In this document: positions 47,701 to 56,700 of the stretch, in pieces
Layout: every line of letters starts with the position of its first letter
Position numbering within the stretch: the first letter of the stretch is position 1
Assembly (NCBI GenBank): GCA_963971405.1
Contig: OZ020492.1
Coordinates: forward strand, 17,824,204 to 17,888,203
From: Psococerastis gibbosa
Lineage: Eukaryota > Arthropoda > Insecta > Psocodea > Psocidae
Direction of reading: 5' to 3'
Length of the DNA stretch: 64,000 nt
Notes under the pieces: model-generated
What the model was told of the DNA's origin: nothing
The model's input: the letters and a program-made list of their open reading frames with translations, nothing else
The model's database searches: none
Translations under genes and position numbers: made by a program

Positions 47701-50700
47701 AACGCCCCAGTTAATAGTAGATCGTGGGTTCAAATCCCACCAAATCCGGTTTTATTGTGTATGTTATAATTATGTATAATGGTTATATTATTATAGTAAT
47801 AGGGGTCTTCACAGTGTTCGTGTTATCGAGTTATACCTAGTTAAGTGTGTTATATCAAGCTAAGTTAACACACCGATAACCCGACAACCAGCTAACCAGC
47901 GTGCTATCCTAAACCCACTTCCAAGTTGGTTAACATGTTATTTACCTTGCTATAGCTCAGGTTTGACCGCCGCCATATTTGTTTTTGTCGATTGATTTGA
48001 AACACGCGTTTAAAATTTTGTAGCATTTAAATTTATTTGTATAATCTATTATCACAAGCACTTACCGTAAATACTTAAAATTATAATAACCAAAATGAAC
48101 AAAAAATATAAACAAATGTGGCACTAGAATAGAGTTCTGCCACTTTCTTTAAACCCGTGTCACGAACGTCTGACTACTACCACGTTGTTTACTCTGTCGA
48201 TATAGCATGATAACTCACTCCCGAGGTCCATTCACGATTGTGTGTTAACTTGAATAGCACATCTAACTCGATAACTCGATAACAAGAACACTGTGAAGAC
48301 CCCTAGCATATGGTAGGTATATAGACAAAATAACACTTACTATACACTATAACACATTAAATTAACTTCGGTTGAAGAATTAACCTCCTCGTTATAACCG
48401 AAATTAGAGGATGTAGAAAAAACGCCCCAGTTAATAGTAGATCGTGGGTTCAAATCCCACCAAATCCGGTTTTATTGTGTATGTTATAATTATGTATAAT
48501 GGTTATATTATAGTATTATATGGTAGGTATATAGACAAAATAACACTTACTATACACTATAACACATTAAATTAACTTCGGTTGAAGAATTAACCTCCTC
48601 GTTATAACCGAAATTAGAGGATGTAGAAAAAACGCCCCAGTTAATAGTAGATCGTCGGTTCGAATCCCACCAAATCCGGTTTTTCTATATCCTCTAGTTT
48701 CCATTATGTATAATGGTATTTATAGTATCTTAATAATTTCAGGTAGTCGCCTCATTGATCGCCCCAAGTATTAGATACATACTTCCACCAATTGTCAACC
48801 TTATAATAAGACTTCCGAACCTGATTCAAGTAAGTTCTCAATTTTGTGATAAATTATTTATGCACTATAGAACTCCAATTATCCGTGTAAATTGGGACCG
48901 CATTTTATTTTGATAATTGGAAATCTTCCAAAAAGGGCTTATTTTCGGTACTGTATTAATTTGTAGGCTTTGCTATCTGGCTTGCTAATTTGAGAGAGAA
49001 AACAATAAAATTTGAACTTTTGTAACACTTACTTGCAATCACTGCTTTCTCTCTTAACCAAAACTAATACATTTTATATAACATTGAATTAAAATCTTGA
49101 TCGACTAGTCTAGAAGTAAGTTTTTCTCCTCAACAAATCGTGTCACTGGGGTGACCAGGTAACAGTCTCTGTTGCTAGTAACGAATGCCCCAGACTTGTT
49201 ACAAAGATGGTCCCCACAAATTCAATAATTTGTACTAACATGTACAGTAAATTAATGGATTAATTTAATTGTTTGTTCACAGCTTTTGATTAAATCTCCA
49301 AGTTTAGTTCTGTATTCACTTCCTAGATTTAAATATTTACCTGCCAAATTGGTAAGTACCTAATTACTTAGACCGCCCACACACGGAGCTACTGGAAAGA
49401 AACGGAACTGGTTGTTAACTTGGGTTACTAACCAGTTACTGACGCATCAAGAGTCATTACTATATGTCGGTGTTATCGAGTTATCTAGTTAGAAGTGTCA
49501 TAGAATGTCAGTAGGTAACACACAATCGTGAGTTGACCTCGGGTAGAGTTATTAATATGCTAATTATTTCACAGAGTAGGCTAAATAACGTGGTAGTAGT
49601 TAGGACGTTCATGGCACTGTTTTAAAGAAGGGGCAGAACTCTATTCTAGTGCCACATTTGTTTATAGTTTTAGTATATTTTGGTTATATTATTTTTAAGT
49701 ATTTCCGGTAATTGCTTCTGACACAATACATAATACAAATAAATTTAAATGTTATAAAATGCTAAACGCGTGTTTCAAATCAACCGACATAAACAAATAT
49801 GGTGGCGGTCAAACAGCTGTCAATCGCAGCGCTACCTAAATAACATGGTTTAACCAACTCTGAAGTGCGTTTAACCAACTCTGAAGTGCGTTTCGATTAC
49901 ACGCTTGCTAGCTTAGTTATCGGGTTCCACGAGTGTTAACATAACTTGATATAACGCACTTAACTAGGGATAACTCGATAACACCGACATTGTGTAGACC
50001 CTTATTAGTGACCCTGGTGCACACATGAGGATGGCCAGGTGGTAACGTGCTTGCACTTGTGCGAATGCGATCGGAGACGTGGCGTAACTCAACACGGGTA
50101 CTAACCTACAGAGGCGACGGAAGAGGACAATCGGATACATTCATTAAACTGTTTGTATGCGATTTATCTTTTATTTAAAAAAAAAAATAATAATAATTAT
50201 AATACCATAATACTTAAAATCCCACCTTTTCCGCCCTATATTTCCTAAACATCTCCCCCAAGCCTCCATCAGGTCTCCAGAACCCTCGGGCTCCTGTGTA
50301 AAGAACACTAAGGTAATTTATTTAAAAGCTGCGTACGTCCATGAGAACGGCTTTCAGTTTTTTCTACACTTTTACGAAAAGGGGGGGCGCCAAATTACAC
50401 CCCCCCCCTTCGAAAATCTATCGTTACGCCACTGGGTATAGGGCGCACCAAAGTTCTTGTGGGGGGGCGTAGCAGATGTTCTTTACCCTAGTGGCCTCAC
50501 AGTCACCGAACAATGAGGGCGGAGCGCACTGTCAGGACATAGGGGCGACGATTCGGGAGTAGGTACTACCCGCAACATCAGGCTTTGTCTTGAGAACGAT
50601 TGACTCTTTGCTTTTGCATTCTCCTCTGAATTATTGAGTAAGTCCGATCCCCTTGAGGATTCCAACTACCGTTCTCCCGATTGAAATTCAAGCTCTCTAT

Positions 50701-53700
50701 CCACTAGACCACGTCCTGACATGGCCTGCTGAAGACCATAAACTCAAATGGGACAAGGCAAGGCTCATTTTTAAGGAGATAGGTTTCAAGCAGAGGAAGC
50801 TTTTTTTTCTACAAAAAAAAGATTAATCGCATACAATCAATTTAATGAATGTATCTGATTGACTTCTTCATTCGCCTCTGTAGGTTAGTACCCGTGTTGA
50901 GCTACGACACGTTTCCAATCGCATGGCGTGTAAAGACTCACAGTAGTGCGAGCACGTTACCACCTGGCCATCGAAGTCGCTAAAGGAAGCAACAGTCATG
51001 GCCCTGAATACTCATCCCACCAGCCAGCATGACAGTATATGGTAAATATAACACGAATCCCGCCAAGCCCAGTTTTTTCCATATCCTCTAATTTCGGTTA
51101 TAACGAGGAGGTTACCTCTTCAACCAATGTTAATTTAATGTCAGTGTTATAATTATATGACATATAATACTACAAATGTATTGAGTAAAGCATTGCCTTT
51201 ATGCAATTAAGTAAGCTCACAGACCTGTTCGGTTAGATAGTTGTGTAGTTGTGCTAACCAGTCTAGCAACACGAATCACGTCAATTTGAGCATAAGTAGA
51301 GGATTTGGCGATTACTGGACTTGTCGGGGCTTGTGGTTCAGCGGCTAAGACGACGCCCCGGTTAGGCGTAGATCGTGGGTTCGAATCCCGCCAAGCCCAG
51401 TTTTTCCCATATCTTCTAATTTCTGTTACTCTACATGCCCTGACATTTTTGTTTTCTTGATATAGGCTATTAGTATTACTTACTGTGAAACATTAACAAA
51501 AAAAAGTTTTTTTATTATAACTCCTTTCCCAGACATTTCAAGCTCTTCCAATACGCATCATTCAAGCAGTAGTGCCACTGCTATCTAAAGGAGAAATTGC
51601 AGCTTCTACCGTTTTATTCGTAAGTTTTCGTTTTAATTTTTATAACTGAACTTATAAACTGTAACCAAAAAGGAGCCGAATGACCTGATCCAGAGGGGGT
51701 AAGGAGGTAGCCAATATGGTAGATTTTCAATTAGATTCCCATTTATTATGTAATAAAATAATAATAATTTAAATTTAATTATATAAGTTACAATAAATTT
51801 TCTAAAAAACGCGTTTTTTAAATTAAAATGCTCAAACAATTGCAAGACTAATGGATGGGCATTAGTGCAAGTCAAACAGCAAGGTTCACCCCCCCCCCCT
51901 TGAGAAATTTCTAGATTCGCCACTGAGCCGTCAGACAACCATACAGGCGAAACAGTTTAAGTGAATTGCAGAGACGCCTCGAGGCTTTGACTATTCAACT
52001 AGTACCCTTGCAACCAAATTAATTGACATCAGAATAGTTTTTAGTGCTTTCCAATTTATACGTAGTTTAAGGAAAGCTTTGTGATGGTCGAAATTTTCGA
52101 TTCCGAGATTTCAATGGATTTACACGTTTTGAGGTCCCAGAAACCCAAAAAAGTAGTTTTTACGAAATGTCTAGGTCTCTCTGTCGCTCTGTCTGTCTGT
52201 TCATGGATTTCCGGGCAAACTACTCGGTCGATTTTGATGAAAATTTGCATGTAGGTTTACAAAAATTATACCTCAGAATAATTTTTTTATGTTGGGCGAA
52301 CTCAATTTGGGGGGTTTCATTCTCAAAAAACTTCAAAAAAACGTCTAAAAAAATTATTTCTCAAAAACGGCTCAAACTATTTCTTTTAAATTCACATACA
52401 TTGTAGTCGTTATTAATTTTAATAAAATGCGGGGGTTGCTTGCCCCTTGATAGTTTGCTACTGGGGGGAAAAAAATAAAAATAACTAAATTTTAATGAAA
52501 AAAACTAAAAAATAATTCTTCTGCGAAACCTTTCTATAGATGATTTCTACCTTCAGGCATGATTTAGGTGTTAAATCGAGTAACGAAACCGGACTGGTTG
52601 CTTTCCCAAAAAAATATTCGGTTTTGTGCAAAAAAATGTTTTTGAAAAAATGTTAGAAAATTCACGCTCAAATGCATTGCGTGCCCTGTCATTGTTGCTG
52701 AAATTTAACGATAGGAAAATTATTTACCATGAAATTACTCATTTTCCCTATCTACTAATCGTTAAATTGGAAAGCATGTTCGAGTAAACTCGAACCGGTT
52801 CTTGTTAAACAGTGTGGAAGGAAAGCAAATTTGCATAAATGAAATGAGAGGCTTTGTGTTGTAGCTTAAAAAGCTAAAAGGTTCAATTATAGCAGCTTTC
52901 AACTGTAATTACAATTTTTAGCACTAAATAAAATTAAAAACAGAACAATCTTGCAACTAAATTAGTGGCCATCAGACTAGTTTTTACTTTGAAACCATGT
53001 AGAAGGAAGGAAAATTTGCAAAATGAAATGAGAGGCTTTGTGTTTTTGCTTAAAAAGTTTAAAAGTTCAATTACAGCAGCTTTTGAACTGTAATTATCAG
53101 TGTCAACGAGTGAAATTAATTGTAAATTAATTGGGATATAGAGAACGACGATTTTGACTAGGAGTAAATTAGATAATATCTGATATTTAGCACTTTGCGA
53201 CGGCGGGATGAGAAAGATGGCGCATTGTATAATTAAATGGATTAATTATTTGAATTGCTTATCTAAATTACTGATCTTGACTGATATGATTTTAACTAAA
53301 TGGGGTCACCACAATTTTTGATCAAGAGGAACAAAAAGTTTTTGCTCTTGGAATAGCTTGGGGCAGCTTTAACGGCAGTCAGCAGCAACGCTCAACAATA
53401 TTTTACTGTTCTAAAGTTTTATGGTTTTATGCAGAAACTTATAAAACCAAAAAAACAATGCTGCCAAAGGCCTTCTTCTGATAGGTGGTCAAATCCCAAA
53501 AATGGCGCCATGCTTATTAGATTTTTTCGCATAGAAATACAAGTTTACTACATTGCTTCTATGAATTGTAACAAATTAGATTCTGCGAGGAAAGTACGAC
53601 AATATTCGTACCTATCAACTACTACCTAGCTATTTCTCTTAGCTATTTTTATCTTAGCTACTTGACTTATCTTAACTATAACTTTACTTGACTTTATCAT

Positions 53701-56700
53701 TAGGTTGTAGATCAACTAATATTGCTACAGCCAAGTCTAACAAACAGTAGCATTTTTAGTTTAAGATCTACATGCAAATGATAGAGCAAGTCAAGTTCCT
53801 CGCAGAATCTAGATTGTTATGGTAATTCAAAGAACATCGAAGTATTGCTACTTTCTACGAAAAAAGTGATACATAGCTTCTCTATTAAGTTAAACATAAG
53901 CGTCATTTTTTAGATTTGACCCGCTTATCACAGCGAACATAGGAAAGTTGTCCAGTAGAACAGCTGAACGTGTAAATAAGCACTTGTAAACAAAAACGCT
54001 GACTGCTATTACTCAGTCATTTAATTCCTTATTCCACTGCTGAAAATAAATTAAAATGGTCTGATAGAATGACAAAGCAGTAGAATACGGGATAATAAAT
54101 AGGCCGTGGTCGTTCTGAAAGTGTACTATTTAACAGCATGATTAACTATTACTGTACAAAATCGGTATAATACACTTAATTGCTTTTTAGTCATTTTCAG
54201 GCGAGAAAATGTAAATTTACTAGAAAAACTGGTACTTTTTTACAAAATCTCATAAGGTCACCCTCATAACTTTGCGGCTGTACAAGAATCCAAGGAATAC
54301 ATTTATTTCGCCAACATGACTTGGTCTCAAAATAATTTGAAATCTCTTCAAAATATGAAAACTAAACCTGCGCTTCAAATATTTTTCAGGCAATGCTACC
54401 CCTGCCAATTCGTCTAGCCATAGGAATTCTACCACTACCAAGTGGCGAGTATACTATTCCAAAAACTGTTGGGGTAAGTTGATTTTAAGACAACCAGTGG
54501 TGGCACGTTCATAAGGGCAGCTGCCTTCCCAAAATTGTCAGAAAAATGAGACCAAAAAAATGCCCTATATTGTTTGTTTTTCAAGCGTCTGCCAATATTT
54601 TGGAGAATGGTCGTTTTGAAACAACCACTATTTTTCTTCCATTATATTTCAATGGGAATTTAATTTGGCCACTTTGAAACGATAACCAATAGGTATAAAT
54701 AATAAAGAATGCTCACTCGTTCTTACAAATATATTTAAATTTTCTTTTCAGGTTTCAAAGTACAACAACAATTTGTTAACTATTGGTTTATTTATTTATT
54801 CCTACTGAAGTTGAACATTTTCTTTTCAGGGACTTATACCATATCGATCTATTCCACGCTTTCAAATTATGTTATCAGATCAAACTTTTGGACCATTTGC
54901 AGTAAGATTCATAAGCTATTAATAAACAGCTAGGTGACACATTATTGGATTGGCAAATGAATCTCAATTGACAGAGAACTGGATGATAGGCTCGGGTTCG
55001 AGGTTCGGTATAAAAGGTCCTGGGTCTTCCTAGTTGAGTGTAAGAGTGGGCTTTATGGCCCTAACTCCGCTAGGTTGGCTTAGTAATAGAACAATGAGTC
55101 CTTATTTTATTTATTTATTTAAAAGTAATTTTTTCTCCGTTCACGAAACTCTGATGGGTATCTTCGACGAAAGAGCAAAAAGGGCGCGTTATTAAAAATA
55201 CATACGATAAAGACTAACTGCCAATTCTACTTCTTCTTCAGCCAACGCCCATTCTTGGCTGGTTTTGACGCCGTGCCGCATAGTAGAGCTGAGTCATTCC
55301 CCCCTGTGTCGTAGTTCGGTGTTCTACCTCAGTACTATTGCAGCTGAATATTTTTACCAAATTACGGTAGCTATAATGGATGAGAACGTCAAAAAACATT
55401 CTTGTCTCTTATTGATTATCGGAATCTGGTAATTAGCCATAATTTTCGAAATTAGGTACTGTTAACTCAGTTCGCGGATGTTTGTCTTACAAGAACATAA
55501 TACAAACGGAGGTAGGTAATTTCATAAAACTGATGATGGGTCAAAAACAGAATTTGAATAAATTTAGTTGAATTATTTCAGAACTACGTGCAGTTCTGGC
55601 CGTTTGCGAAATTTCCTATAAACGATCGAATTCGGAAATTTATATGGGTATGTAAATTTTAACACTATCTAGGCTTTTATATTCCTAAATTCCAGAATCA
55701 TTAGACACATACTAACGAAACAAATATTTAAAAATATACAGAAAATGAGGCTTCATAGGAAATTAGAAGTAGTCCTTTTTTATAAGCAAATGCCTACTGC
55801 AATATTTGCTGAGATTGACAAGATTGCTGATAGGTGTTAAAATAAAAAGGACTTTCTAAGGGCTTTTCAAAAATTCACTTATGTGTTATGTTCTCTGATT
55901 CTTTTTCTTGAGATGCAAACTATGGATTGGTTTGCAGCGGATGTTCTAGTCTACTTCTCCACCCTTGTCTGTTTTGAGCGGTCCTTTTCAGTCCTTTATA
56001 GGTGTCGCACCCTAGGTCCTATGACATCCACTAGGTACTCCTTTCCTCTGTCGTCCTCTTGGGTTGGTGCCTTCAACCATACCCTCAATGATATTCTTGA
56101 GGAGCCCTTCGGGTCTCTGATTATGTCACAAAAATTCCTCCCGATTCCCTATCTTAATACATAGAGTGCACCGGCATAATATATCTTGGAGCTCACTTCG
56201 TGTCAACTTAATTTAGATTTTGCAACCAGACTATTTATTGGCTGTTTTGATTTGATATAATAGTGTCTCGCTTGGCCTATGTCCAAATTTTCGTGTAGAG
56301 GTTTTTAGATTAATGGTTTTCTATTGTTTACTAATAGTAATAATTTGTACCTACAAATGCACTTTTTTTTTATTTAACAAGTTCGTTCTATGTTTCAGAA
56401 CTTAGCACCCGACATAATAAAAAACGTCGCGGACCGCTTCCATCTTATTACGTTTCACTTCAGTCCTGTAAGTAAATATTAGCATTGAATATGTAAAACT
56501 AGTGTTATATATTCAATGATATTAGATTGTGTTGTTATTTTTTAGGAGGAAGCAGTCCGTAGATATTACCCCCCCCCCTTGAACATGGGCGTAGCTACGA
56601 TTAGATCCCGGGGGGCAGGTGCAAAGTTCAATTAAATCGATTGGGTTTCGCGGGCTTATTTGAAATGTTTTTAATATAAACATTAAAATCTTATTTATAT

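Noticed and set aside
53429..53629. 66-codon plus ORF in intron 7
   Set aside because: Possible splice sites give 50 nt, not in phase with the neighbours; no similarity to other exons.
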